Assembly: GCF_000292915.1 (NCBI RefSeq)
Contig: NC_018513.1
Location: 868,001-932,000, forward strand
Direction of reading: 5' to 3'
Origin: Burkholderia cepacia GG4
Lineage (GTDB): Bacteria > Pseudomonadota > Gammaproteobacteria > Burkholderiales > Burkholderiaceae
Length of the DNA stretch: 64,000 nucleotides
Shown: positions 28,092 to 36,899 of the stretch, piece after piece
Layout of the letters: every line of letters begins with the position of its first letter
Numbering within the stretch: the first letter of the stretch is position 1
Program-made: the position numbers and the translations under genes
The notes under the pieces: model-generated
Database searches by the model: none
Told to the model about the DNA's origin: nothing
What the model saw: only the letters and a program-made list of their open reading frames with translations

Positions 28092-29228
28092 TTACTTGCC
28101 GACGCCGGACTTCGCGATCTGCTGTTCGGCGTACTGCGCGAACAGCGCGTGCAGGTGCGTCGTCGGGTGGACCGTGTCGGCGAACATGTAGGTCTGGTCC
28201 GCGTTCGCGACCGTGTAGGTCTGCGGCGAGCAGAACAGCGACTGGCCGAATGCGGTCGGGTTCGCGACACCGTACTGGGTGGCCGCCGCGACCATCGCCT
28301 TCAGGTTGCACGCGGTGTCGGTATTCGACACGCTGAAGCCGTTCGCCTGGTAGTTGGCCGCGATGCCGTCCTGCCACGTGAACGAATCGATCACCGCGTA
28401 CTTCGTCGTGTCGACCTTCAGCGCAGCCAGCGTGCCGACCAGAGTCTGGTTGAACAGCCCCGTCAGTTGCGTGAACACGGCCTGCGTGCCGCTCTGCAGC
28501 GCGAACGGTGTGCCGCCGATGTCAGGCACGTTCGCGACGAACACGTGCGTTGCGCCGGCCGCGACGATCTGCTGGACGATGCCGCCGAGCTGCTGCGCGG
28601 CGAGGCCGATCGCCTGCGCGGCCGCGAGTTGCGCGGCCGGCGTGTTGCCTTGCGCCTGCGCGACCTGCGCCTGATAGAAGATGTCGTTCGCGCCGCCGTT
28701 GATCAGCACGATCTGGCCTGCGTTGAAGCTGCCGTGCTGCGACAGGTACTGCTTGACCTGGTCGGCGACCGGCGTGGTCGTGGCCTGTGCGTAGTCGGCG
28801 TTCGGGACGCTTGCGTCCGCGTGGCCGAGGCCCGGCTGCTGCGTCACGCGCGAGCCGCCCTGCGCGTAGCCGAGGCCGCCCGTGGCCTGCAGCGGAATGC
28901 CGAAGCCGCCCTGGTTCGCGGGCTGCAGCGTGTCGCCGTAGTACTGCGCGACGTCCTGCGTCCATACCTGGCCGGGGTTGGTCGTGAAGCGGCCGCCGCC
29001 GAAGCCGAGCTTGATCTGCGAGTAGGTGCCGGCGTCCTGCAGGCTGTCGCCGAACGACACGATCTGCATTTTCACGCCGGACGGCGGCGTGTTCGATGCG
29101 CTGCTGTTGTTGTCGTCGCCACCGCCGCATGCGGCGAGCAGTGCGAGCGCGGCGCCCGCGATCGCGACCTGCGCGGTGCGCAGCAGGCGTTGCGGTTTGC
29201 GCGACGGGGTAGGTTGTCGTGACTGCAT
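28092..29228 (-). CDS. GDSL/SGNH esterase lipoprotein
   Basis: This 378-residue protein has a lipobox LLAAC with Cys34, so it is probably an outer-membrane lipoprotein, followed by a Ser/Asn/Gly linker. SGNH blocks are clear: SFGDSLQDAG with catalytic Ser62, LINGGANDIF (block III Asn), and DTVHPTTHLHA with Asp and His near the C-terminus. Such proteins hydrolyse lipid or carbohydrate esters. There is no autotransporter barrel, unlike EstA. AGGAGATCC lies before the ATG at 29226-29228. The frame is open further upstream but without a better start. Substrate is unknown. Confidence 0.93.
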   Translation of the reverse strand: MQSRQPTPSRKPQRLLRTAQVAIAGAALALLAACGGGDDNNSSASNTPPSGVKMQIVSFGDSLQDAGTYSQIKLGFGGGRFTTNPGQVWTQDVAQYYGDTLQPANQGGFGIPLQATGGLGYAQGGSRVTQQPGLGHADASVPNADYAQATTTPVADQVKQYLSQHGSFNAGQIVLINGGANDIFYQAQVAQAQGNTPAAQLAAAQAIGLAAQQLGGIVQQIVAAGATHVFVANVPDIGGTPFALQSGTQAVFTQLTGLFNQTLVGTLAALKVDTTKYAVIDSFTWQDGIAANYQANGFSVSNTDTACNLKAMVAAATQYGVANPTAFGQSLFCSPQTYTVANADQTYMFADTVHPTTHLHALFAQYAEQQIAKSGVGK

Positions 29229-29323
29229 CGATGGATCTCCTCGTAGATATGGCCCGATGTATGGTGCATCTGTCGCGTGCCCGCTCAGGTTCGGGCTGCA
29301 CGGCGGCCGTTGGCTGAAGTGGT

Positions 29324-30238
29324 TTATTGGTCGCGCACGGCCGCGGACGGCGCGGTGCGCGGATCGTGGTGTACGGCTTCGGCGCTCTGCGCATGATAAG
29401 TGCTCGCCCATTCGGGCGGGCCGAAAATCGCGCGCAGCTTGTTGCGCCATCCGTCGACGCGCAACGTGTCGGCCGCCATCGACACCCACTCGTGAAATGT
29501 CGCGACGAGCGGGTTGTTCGAGCCGAGCGGCTCGACGATGCCGTACTGCGGCGGATCGCCGGGCGATTCCTCGACGTAGCTGCCGAACAGGCGGTCCCAG
29601 ATCACGAGTACACCTGCGTAATTGCGGTCGATGTAGCGCGGGTTGCGCGCATGATGCGCGCGATGGATCGACGGCGTGTTGAACACGTATTCGAGCCAGC
29701 CGAGCTTGCCGATTGCCTGCGTATGCACGAAGAACTGGAACGCGAGGTTGATCAGCACGATGCCGACGATCTGCTGCGGCGGAAAGCCGAGTAGCGCGAG
29801 CGGCAGCCAGAACACCCACATGCCCGCGACGGGATACATCAGGCTCTGCCGGAACGCGGTCGAGAAATTCATCCGCTCGGACGAGTGGTGCACGACGTGC
29901 GCGGCCCACAGCCAGCGCACGCGATGGCTCGCGCGATGGAACACGTAGTAGAGGAAATCCTGGCCGACGAACAGCACGGCGAACGACAGCCAGCCGTCGT
30001 GCCACGTGAACAGCCGGAAGTGTGCGTAGCAGTACGCATAAACGGGGATCACGATCAGCCACGCGAGCTTGTCGGCGCCCTGGTGCATCAGCGCGAGGGC
30101 CGCGTTGCACAGCGTGTCGCGCCACGCATAGACATGGTCCTGCGCACGCGTGCGGGCGAGGTGCCAGGCTTCCCACGCGATGCAGAGCAGGAAGACGGGC
30201 GCCAGCGCGAGCAGAAGCAATTCGACGTCGAATCGCAT
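29324..30238 (-). CDS. Sterol desaturase / fatty-acid hydroxylase superfamily protein
   Basis: This 304-residue multi-pass membrane protein has the di-iron His clusters of the FA_hydroxylase family: HRASHR (101-106), HVVHHSSE (114-121) and HRAHHARNP near residue 200. It has about five hydrophobic helices. Family members hydroxylate or desaturate lipids. I chose the ATG at 30236-30238, with AGGAGGAGA before it, over the in-frame codon at 30265. It is separated from dacB by about 280 bp in which I see no gene and from the GDSL gene by 95 bp. The substrate (fatty acid, hopanoid or other) cannot be told. Confidence 0.92.
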   Translation of the reverse strand: MRFDVELLLLALAPVFLLCIAWEAWHLARTRAQDHVYAWRDTLCNAALALMHQGADKLAWLIVIPVYAYCYAHFRLFTWHDGWLSFAVLFVGQDFLYYVFHRASHRVRWLWAAHVVHHSSERMNFSTAFRQSLMYPVAGMWVFWLPLALLGFPPQQIVGIVLINLAFQFFVHTQAIGKLGWLEYVFNTPSIHRAHHARNPRYIDRNYAGVLVIWDRLFGSYVEESPGDPPQYGIVEPLGSNNPLVATFHEWVSMAADTLRVDGWRNKLRAIFGPPEWASTYHAQSAEAVHHDPRTAPSAAVRDQ

Positions 30239-30519
30239 GGACGTGTCTCCTCCTTTCCCCTGCAAGCCGTGAGGCCGGGCGTGTCGCCCGTTGTAGATAT
30301 CGGTCAGGGCATCAGCCTACGCAATCGCCACGCGCTAGGCGAGAGGGGAGCGTAGAGGGTTCCCTCTGAGGACAGGGTTTCTACGGAAGCCGCACGGCAC
30401 GGGGGCGGACGGTGCGGCCCCGCTTTACGGACGAGAATCGGGCGCGGGACGGGCGGCCGTGGCGGCCGATGGAAGGCGAGGCCGGCGCGCGCGTCGCCGC
30501 GCGTGCGCCGGCCGGGGCG

Positions 30520-32052
30520 TCAGTGTGCGCCCGTGTAGATCCATTCGAGCAGCGAGTCGTGCGCGGCGCGCGCGCCTTCCGCATGATCGTTGTTGATGAA
30601 GCTGACGACGATGTAGCTCTGGCCGTCGGCGCCGGCCACGTAGCCCGCGATCGCGCGCACGTCGCGCAGCGTGCCGGTCTTGATGTGCGCGTTGCCGAGC
30701 ACGCCGGCGTTGGTGAGGCGGTTCTTCATCGTGCCGTCGATGCCGGCGATCGGCAGCGAATCGATGAACGCCTGCGCGACGGGGCTCGCGTTCGCGGCCT
30801 GCAGCAGCGCGGCGAGCGACAGCGCGCTCACGTGTTCTTCGCGCGACAGGCCCGAGCCGTTCTCGAGCGCAAGGTCGGGCATCGCGATGCCGTTCTTCTG
30901 CAGGAACGCCTGGATCGCGCGGCTCGACTGCTCGGGAGTCGCGGGCGGCTTGCCGGCGACCGCGCCGATCGTCAGGAACAGGTTGCGCGCCATCACGTTG
31001 TTGCTGAACTTGTTGATGTCGTAGACGATGCTGCCGAGCACCGGGCTGTGATGCACGGCGAGCGGCCGCGCGGTGGTCGGCACCTTGCCTTCGCTCACGG
31101 GCCCCGTGATCGTGCCGCCGTCCTGCTGCCACAGCGCGAGGAAGCCGCGTGCGAAGAACGTCGTGTGATCGAGGATCGCGAGATTGGTCGTGCGCGCGCC
31201 GCAGCGCAGCGGATAGTCGCCGGCGAACGACGCGGTCATGATCGGGCCGCCGGCCGACAGCGTCGGGCGCGCGGCCGCGGCGGCCGCGCCGCACGACCCC
31301 GTGCCTTCGTACAGCTGATTGTCGATCGACAGGTTCGCGAGCGGCGGCAGCACGTCGACGGCCACCTTGCCGTCGTCGCCCGGCGTGACCGTGAACGACA
31401 CGGCCTTGAACGCGTACAGCAGCGGATCGGGGCCGACGTTGTACGGCGCGCTCACGTCGTCGTCGAACGACGGCAGGTCGCGCGTCGACGCGGCGAAATA
31501 ACTCTTGTCGAGCACGAGGCCGCCGGCCACGCGCTTGATGCCCGCCTTGCGGATCTTGTCGACGAGGTCGATCAGTTCCTCGGGGACGAGCTTCGGATCG
31601 CCGGTGCCCTTGATGTACAAGTTGCCCTGCAGCGTGCCGTCCGGGTCGACCGGGCCGTCCGCATACGCGGTGGTGCGCCAGCGGAAGTCGGGGCCGAGGA
31701 TCGACAGGCCCGAGAACGTCGTGACGAGTTTCATCGTCGACGCCGGCAGCATCGGCTGGCTTGCGTTCCACGCGATCAGCGGCTCGGGATTGCCGACCCG
31801 CTCGACGACGACGCTCATCGCCGATGCCGGCACGTTCGCGCGCTGCAGCGCGACGAGCACGGACGCCGGCAGGCCGGCCGCGCGCGCGGCCGGCGACACG
31901 ACGGCGGTCTTGCGCGCTTCCTTGTGGGGCTTCTTGCGGGCCTGCGCGGACGGTGAGAACGCAAGGGCCGTGCAGGTGGCGACGACGGCGGCCGCGCGCA
32001 CGCAGAGGCGGGCGCGGGGGGCGAACCGGGCGGAAAGATCGGAAATCGGCAT
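30520..32052 (-). CDS. dacB: D-alanyl-D-alanine carboxypeptidase/endopeptidase (PBP4)
   Basis: This S13-family penicillin-binding protein trims and cleaves peptidoglycan peptides in the periplasm. The 510-residue product has an N-terminal signal region (hydrophobic residues 17-37), the active-site SxxK in PASTMKLV (Ser105, Lys108), SNN in DINKFSNNVMARN and the KTGT box in NAHIKTGTLRD. A middle insert domain lies between the first two motifs, as in PBP4. It is divergent from the two-component genes, 184 bp apart. The upstream frame is open to 32472, but MPISDL at 32050-32052 gives the best start. Confidence 0.95.
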   Translation of the reverse strand: MPISDLSARFAPRARLCVRAAAVVATCTALAFSPSAQARKKPHKEARKTAVVSPAARAAGLPASVLVALQRANVPASAMSVVVERVGNPEPLIAWNASQPMLPASTMKLVTTFSGLSILGPDFRWRTTAYADGPVDPDGTLQGNLYIKGTGDPKLVPEELIDLVDKIRKAGIKRVAGGLVLDKSYFAASTRDLPSFDDDVSAPYNVGPDPLLYAFKAVSFTVTPGDDGKVAVDVLPPLANLSIDNQLYEGTGSCGAAAAAARPTLSAGGPIMTASFAGDYPLRCGARTTNLAILDHTTFFARGFLALWQQDGGTITGPVSEGKVPTTARPLAVHHSPVLGSIVYDINKFSNNVMARNLFLTIGAVAGKPPATPEQSSRAIQAFLQKNGIAMPDLALENGSGLSREEHVSALSLAALLQAANASPVAQAFIDSLPIAGIDGTMKNRLTNAGVLGNAHIKTGTLRDVRAIAGYVAGADGQSYIVVSFINNDHAEGARAAHDSLLEWIYTGAH

Positions 32053-32236
32053 GGGTGAATACGGGAAAAGCACGGTGCTCGGGCAGGGCGCGCGCGGCGC
32101 CGGAGCGCACATTGTAGAGACAAGTCCGCACGCGCCCCTCGCAACCGGCCTTTCTGTTGCATTGCAGGGGCCGCGCGCGCGATGCGCGGCGCTACAATGG
32201 TCGCCATGTTTTATTCGCCGATGGGTTCCAGTTCCG

Positions 32237-32899
32237 ATGCGGATTCTGCTTGTTGAAGACGATCGAATGATTGCCGAAGGCGTACGCAAGGCGCTGCGCT
32301 CCGACGGCTTCGCGGTCGACTGGGTGCAGGACGGCGACGCGGCGCTCACGGCGCTCGGCGGCGAGACGTACGACCTGCTGCTGCTCGATCTCGGCCTGCC
32401 GAAGCGCGACGGCATCGACGTGCTGCGCACGCTGCGCGCGCGCGGGCTGTCGCTGCCGGTGCTGATCGTCACCGCGCGCGACGCGGTCGCCGATCGCGTG
32501 AAGGGGCTCGACGCGGGCGCCGACGACTACCTCGTCAAGCCGTTCGACCTCGACGAACTGGGCGCACGGATGCGCGCGCTGATCCGCCGCCAGGCGGGGC
32601 GCAGCGAGTCGCTGATCCGCCACGGCGCGCTGACGCTCGATCCCGCGTCGCACCAGGTGACGCTCGACGGTGCGCCCGTCGCGCTGTCCGCGCGCGAGTT
32701 CGCGCTGCTGGAGGCGCTGCTCGCGCGGCCCGGCGCAGTGCTGTCGAAGAGCCAGCTCGAGGAGAAGATGTACGGCTGGGGCGAGGAGATCGGCAGCAAC
32801 ACGGTCGAGGTCTACATCCACGCGCTGCGCAAGAAGCTCGGTTCGGACCTGATCCGCAACGTGCGCGGGCTCGGCTACATGGTCGTCAAGGAAAGCTGA
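32237..32899 (+). CDS. QseB/PmrA-type response regulator
   Basis: The 220-residue OmpR-family regulator has a receiver with phospho-acceptor Asp51 (LLLLDLGLPKRDG) and Lys101 (DYLVKPF), then a C-terminal winged helix (LSAREFALLEALLARPGAVLSKSQLEEKMYG and NTVEVYIHALRKKLGSDLIRNVRGLGYMV). It is followed after 3 bp by its kinase gene (stop 32897-32899, GTG 32903). The sequence resembles QseB, PmrA and BasR. In Burkholderia this pair sits before htrA, as here, and a PmrA-like repeat lies in the htrA promoter, making htrA a likely target. Confidence 0.94.
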   Translation: MRILLVEDDRMIAEGVRKALRSDGFAVDWVQDGDAALTALGGETYDLLLLDLGLPKRDGIDVLRTLRARGLSLPVLIVTARDAVADRVKGLDAGADDYLVKPFDLDELGARMRALIRRQAGRSESLIRHGALTLDPASHQVTLDGAPVALSAREFALLEALLARPGAVLSKSQLEEKMYGWGEEIGSNTVEVYIHALRKKLGSDLIRNVRGLGYMVVKES

Positions 32900-32902
32900 C
32901 GC

Positions 32903-34249
32903 GTGAGGTCGATTCGTCATCAATTGCTGATCTGGCTGCTCGCGATCGTCGTCGCGGGCGTGGGTATCGCGGGCTGGCTGATCTACCGGCAGGCGCTCGC
33001 CGAGGCGAACGAGCTGTTCGACTACCAGCTGCAGGAAATCGCCGCGGCGCTGCCGTCCGAACCGTTCTCGCAGGTGTTCGGCTCGCGCACCAACGGCGAC
33101 GAAGGCATCGTGATCCAGATCTGGAACCGCAACGGCGTGCTGATGTACTTCTCGCATCCGCGCGCGCCGATCGCGCCGCGCGCGGAACTCGGCTTCTCGA
33201 CCGAGCGCACCGATCGCGGCGAATGGCGCGTGTACGGCGCGATCGTCGGCGACAACGTCGTGCAGCTCGCGCAGCCGCTGTCGGTGCGCAACCGGCTCGC
33301 GGCGAACGTCGCGCTGCGCACGCTGTGGCCGCTGATCGTGCTGCTGCCGTTCCTCGGCGCGGCGGTCTGGATGATCGTGGGGCAAGGGCTCGCGCCGCTT
33401 GAGCGCCTCACGCGCGCGGTCGAGGCGCGCCGGCCGGAGGCGCTCGATCCGTTGCCCGACCAGCGTTTGCCGCTCGAGGTGCAGCCGCTCGTGCGCGCGC
33501 TCAACGGGCTGCTCGCCCGGTTGTCGGCGGCGCTCGACACGCAGAAGGCGTTCGTCGCCGATGCCGCGCACGAGCTGCGCACGCCGCTCGCGGCCGTGCA
33601 GATCCAGGCGCAGCTCGTCGCACGCGCGAAGGACGACACGTCGCGCCGCGAGGCGGTCGCCGATCTGCAGGACGGCGTCACGCGCGCGACGCGCCTCGCC
33701 GAGCAGCTGCTCGCGCTCGCGCGCGCCGAGCCGGACGGCGCGACGATGCGCGAGCCGGTCGACCTGCAGGCGCTGCTCGCCGAATGCGTGGCCGCGCATG
33801 CGCCGCTCGCGCAGCGCCACCACATCGATCTCGGCTTCGAGGAGACGCGCGCGGCGAGCGTCGTCGCGGACGTCGGCGCGTTGCGCGTGATGTTCGGCAA
33901 CCTGCTCGACAACGCGGTGAAGTACACGCCCGACGGCGGGCGCATCGACGTGTCGCTGACGCGCGACGCGGCCGGGCGCGCCTGCGTGCAGATCGGCGAC
34001 AGCGGGCCCGGTATCCCGGCCGACGAGCGCGAGCGCGTGTTCGATCGCTTCTACCGCGACAGCTCCGCGCGGGCGCGCACCGACGTATCGGGCAGCGGGC
34101 TCGGGCTCGCGATCGTCAAGCGCGTCGCGACGCAGCAGGGCGCGACGGTGTCGCTCGGCGACGCGGCCGCGGGCGGCCTGCTCGTGAGCGTCGTGTTCCG
34201 TGACGCTGCGCTGCCGGCGCAGGCGCCGCAGGCGTCCGAATCCGTGTGA
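32903..34249 (+). CDS. QseC/PmrB-type sensor histidine kinase
   Basis: This 448-residue membrane kinase has two transmembrane segments (about 7-28 and 140-160) flanking a periplasmic domain of some 110 residues, a HAMP-like region, the phospho-acceptor His223 in FVADAAHELRTPLA, and an ATPase domain with NLLDNAVKYTP, DSGPGIP and GSGLGLAIV. The start is GTG at 32903, 3 bp after the regulator stop, so the two are translationally coupled. The periplasmic domain lacks an obvious acidic metal-binding ExxE cluster, so the signal is unclear. It is placed between the regulator and the HtrA protease gene. Confidence 0.94.
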   Translation: MRSIRHQLLIWLLAIVVAGVGIAGWLIYRQALAEANELFDYQLQEIAAALPSEPFSQVFGSRTNGDEGIVIQIWNRNGVLMYFSHPRAPIAPRAELGFSTERTDRGEWRVYGAIVGDNVVQLAQPLSVRNRLAANVALRTLWPLIVLLPFLGAAVWMIVGQGLAPLERLTRAVEARRPEALDPLPDQRLPLEVQPLVRALNGLLARLSAALDTQKAFVADAAHELRTPLAAVQIQAQLVARAKDDTSRREAVADLQDGVTRATRLAEQLLALARAEPDGATMREPVDLQALLAECVAAHAPLAQRHHIDLGFEETRAASVVADVGALRVMFGNLLDNAVKYTPDGGRIDVSLTRDAAGRACVQIGDSGPGIPADERERVFDRFYRDSSARARTDVSGSGLGLAIVKRVATQQGATVSLGDAAAGGLLVSVVFRDAALPAQAPQASESV

Positions 34250-34301
34250 AGAATGGCGCCGCCGGTGCGGCGCCAGCCGGCTTGAGCCTCGACCAAGGCC
34301 G

Positions 34302-34318
34302 ATTAAGCCTCCTTTAAG
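34302..34318 (+). promoter_or_regulatory. PmrA/QseB-type direct repeat in the htrA promoter
   Basis: ATTAAG-CCTCC-TTTAAG is two hexamers spaced 11 bp start to start, matching the YTTAAK-N5-YTTAAK box of PmrA-like regulators at 11 of 12 positions. It lies about 44 bp before the htrA ATG and just after the kinase gene. Motif and position are seen; binding by the adjacent regulator is inferred. Confidence 0.6.
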
Positions 34319-34361
34319 TCAGGGTCGTTACGCTGCGACCTAACAACGAGGAGGTCCTACG

Positions 34362-35846
34362 ATGAACACCCGATTCCTTGCGCGCGGCGCCGTCGCGGTC
34401 GCCGTGGCGGCCGCCCTGTCCGCCGGCTATGTCGCAGGCACCCGCCGCGCCGATCCGCAGATCATCACGCCCGCGCAGGCGGCCGCGCTGATGCCGGCCG
34501 AGGCCGCGGCGAAGACCGGCATCCCCGATTTCTCCGGGCTGGTCGAAACCTACGGCCCGGCGGTCGTGAACATTAGCGCGAAGCACGTCGTGAAGCAGGT
34601 GTCGCGACGCGTGCCGCAGCCGCAACTGCCAATTGACCCGAGCGATCCGTTCTATCAGTTCTTCAAGCACTTCTACGGCCAGATGCCGGGCATGGGCGGT
34701 GACGCGCAGCAGGACGACCAGCCGAGCGCGAGCCTCGGTTCGGGATTCATCATCAGCTCCGACGGGTACATCCTCACCAATGCGCACGTGATCGACGGCG
34801 CGAACGTGGTCACGGTCAAGCTGACCGACAAGCGCGAGTACAAGGCGAAGGTCGTCGGCGCCGACAAGCAGTCCGACGTCGCGGTGCTGAAGATCGACGC
34901 GGGCGGCCTGCCGACCGTGAAGATCGGCGATCCGGCGCAGAGCAAGGTCGGCCAGTGGGTCGTCGCGATCGGTTCGCCGTACGGCTTCGACAACACGGTC
35001 ACGTCCGGCATCATCAGCGCGAAATCGCGCGCGCTGCCCGACGAGAACTACACGCCGTTCATCCAGACCGACGTGCCGGTGAACCCCGGCAACTCGGGCG
35101 GTCCGCTGTTCAACCTGCAGGGCGAGGTGATCGGCATCAACTCGATGATCTATTCGCAGACGGGCGGCTTCCAGGGCCTGTCGTTCGCGATTCCGATCAA
35201 TGAGGCGATCAAGGTCAAGGACGAGCTCGTCAAGACGGGCCACGTAAGCCGCGGCCGCCTCGGCGTCGCCGTACAGGGGCTGAACCAGACGCTCGCGAGC
35301 TCGTTCGGGCTGCAGAAGCCGGACGGCGCGCTCGTCAGCTCGGTCGACGCGAACGGCCCGGCCGCGAAGGCCGGCCTGCAGCCGGGCGACGTGATTCTGG
35401 CGGTCAACGGCTCGCCGGTTGCCGACTCCTCGGCGCTGCCCGCGCAGATCGCCAACCTCAAGCCCGGCTCGAAGGCCGACCTGCAGGTGTGGCGTGACAA
35501 GTCGAAGAAGTCGATCAGCGTGACGCTCGGCGCGATGACCGACGCGAAGCTGGCGTCGAACGACGGCGGCCCGGTCGAGCAGGGGCGCCTCGGCGTCGCG
35601 GTCCGTCCGCTCACGCCGCAGGAGCGCAGCGCCAGCAACCTGTCGCACGGGCTGATCGTCCAGCAGGCCGGCGGCCCGGCGGCCACTGCCGGTATTCAGC
35701 CCGGCGACGTGATCCTCGCGGTCAACGGCCGCCCGGTCACGAGTCCCGAGCAGTTGCGCGATGCGGTCAAGGGAGCAGGCAACAGTCTTGCTCTGCTGAT
35801 CCAACGCGACAATGCACAGATCTTCGTGCCGGTCGACCTGAGCTGA
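34362..35846 (+). CDS. htrA: Do/HtrA-family periplasmic serine protease
   Basis: HtrA degrades misfolded periplasmic proteins and is needed under heat and osmotic stress. The 494-residue product has a hydrophobic N-terminal signal or anchor (residues 8-27), a trypsin-like domain with His142 (TNAHV), Asp172 (QSDVAVL) and Ser245 (GNSGGP), and two PDZ domains (about 275-370 and 385-490). GAGGAGG precedes the ATG. A Pro and Gln rich loop near residues 84-120 corresponds to the LA loop. It follows the two-component genes, and a PmrA-type box lies in its promoter, so envelope-stress control is likely. Confidence 0.96.
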   Translation: MNTRFLARGAVAVAVAAALSAGYVAGTRRADPQIITPAQAAALMPAEAAAKTGIPDFSGLVETYGPAVVNISAKHVVKQVSRRVPQPQLPIDPSDPFYQFFKHFYGQMPGMGGDAQQDDQPSASLGSGFIISSDGYILTNAHVIDGANVVTVKLTDKREYKAKVVGADKQSDVAVLKIDAGGLPTVKIGDPAQSKVGQWVVAIGSPYGFDNTVTSGIISAKSRALPDENYTPFIQTDVPVNPGNSGGPLFNLQGEVIGINSMIYSQTGGFQGLSFAIPINEAIKVKDELVKTGHVSRGRLGVAVQGLNQTLASSFGLQKPDGALVSSVDANGPAAKAGLQPGDVILAVNGSPVADSSALPAQIANLKPGSKADLQVWRDKSKKSISVTLGAMTDAKLASNDGGPVEQGRLGVAVRPLTPQERSASNLSHGLIVQQAGGPAATAGIQPGDVILAVNGRPVTSPEQLRDAVKGAGNSLALLIQRDNAQIFVPVDLS

Positions 35847-35940
35847 CGGTCACCGTTGCGGGCCGGCCCCGGCCGGCCGTGGCGGGCGCCGTCGGCGTTC
35901 GGCCGCGTGGTGCTGTGTTCCGACCCGAAAGGAGAGAGCC

Positions 35941-36375
35941 ATGCAATATCTACGCAACGTGTCCCGATTTGCCGTCGCCGCGGCACTGGCCGCCGGCTTC
36001 GCGGCCGCGCCTGGTGCGTACGCGCAATCGGACGGCTTGCCCGCGGCGAGCCAGCAGGGCGATGTCAGCTACGTGTCAGGCGGTATCGGCAAGGACCAGT
36101 CGACGGCATTCGAGAGCAACGAGTCGGTGTGGCCGCTGGCGCTGCGCTTCACCGGCAAGGGCGGCGAATACCTGGCCGACGTCCATGTGCGGATCGTCGA
36201 TGGCCAGGGCACCGAACTGCTGAAGACGGATGCGCGCGGGCCGTACATGCTCGTGAAGCTGCCGCCGGGGCGCTACACCGTGCATGCGTCGTACCAGGGT
36301 AGCGATGAGGCGCGCGCGGTCACGGTCGGCGCGAAGGGCGGCGCGAAAGCCGCGTTCCAGTGGAGTGCACAGTAG
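35941..36375 (+). CDS. Exported carboxypeptidase-regulatory-like domain protein
   Basis: The 144-residue product has a Sec signal peptide (cleavage after AYAQ near residue 29) and a small beta-sandwich segment: YLADVHVRIVDGQGTELLKTDARGPYMLVKLPPGRYTVHASYQGSDEARAVTVG. This transthyretin-like fold is seen in the carboxypeptidase regulatory-like family. AGGAGAGAGCC lies before the ATG. It is 94 bp after htrA on the same strand and ends at a terminator, so it may be in the htrA unit. A structural or binding role in the periplasm is likely; no catalytic residue is seen. Confidence 0.85.
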   Translation: MQYLRNVSRFAVAAALAAGFAAAPGAYAQSDGLPAASQQGDVSYVSGGIGKDQSTAFESNESVWPLALRFTGKGGEYLADVHVRIVDGQGTELLKTDARGPYMLVKLPPGRYTVHASYQGSDEARAVTVGAKGGAKAAFQWSAQ

Positions 36376-36433
36376 CGCATCGCGCGCGGCGCCGGTCGGG
36401 GTCGCGCAATTGGATGAAGTTTCGCCCATAATG

Positions 36434-36463
36434 AAAGCCACGGCACTCGTGCCGTGGCTTTTT
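36434..36463 (+). terminator. Intrinsic terminator after the exported domain protein
   Basis: AAAGCCACGGCAC pairs with GTGCCGTGGCTTT and is followed by T residues. Confidence 0.85.
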
Positions 36464-36511
36464 CGTTTCCTGCGCCCGGCTTGCCCGCCGAGGCCGCCCG
36501 GAGGAGAAACG

Positions 36512-36871
36512 ATGTCCGATGCCGCCGACCCTCGCCTCGAAATCATGCCGAACCGCCATCGCGTGCGCGTGATCCATCGCGGCATCACGTACGCCGATTC
36601 GCACGGCGCGCTGACCGTGCGCGAAACGGGCTTGCCGGACATCCATTACCTGCCGCGCGGCGACGTCAACATGCGCAGGCTCGTGAAGTCGAGCATCACG
36701 ACGACCTGCCCGCTGAGGGGGCGGGCCGTGCATTTCGATCTACAGACGGAAGACGGCGTGATCGAGAACGCCGCATGGAGTTACGAGGAACCGAAGGAGG
36801 CCGCGTTCGCGCTCGCGCACTACGTCGCCTTCGATGTCGCACGGGTCGACTGTCTCGTCGAGACGTCCTGA
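36512..36871 (+). CDS. DUF427 family protein
   Basis: The 119-residue product fits DUF427: RVRVIHRGITYADSHGALTVRETGLPDIHYLPRGDVNM, then SSITTTCPLRGRAVHFDLQTEDGVIENAAWSYEEPKEAAFALAHYVAFD. The Cys and the aromatic WSYEEP segment are typical. Function of the family is unknown. GGAGGAG sits before the ATG at 36512. The SRPBCC-like gene follows 28 bp downstream on the same strand, so the two are probably co-transcribed. Confidence 0.88.
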   Translation: MSDAADPRLEIMPNRHRVRVIHRGITYADSHGALTVRETGLPDIHYLPRGDVNMRRLVKSSITTTCPLRGRAVHFDLQTEDGVIENAAWSYEEPKEAAFALAHYVAFDVARVDCLVETS

Positions 36872-36899
36872 TGCGGCGCGCGTTCATCGGGGAGGCATC

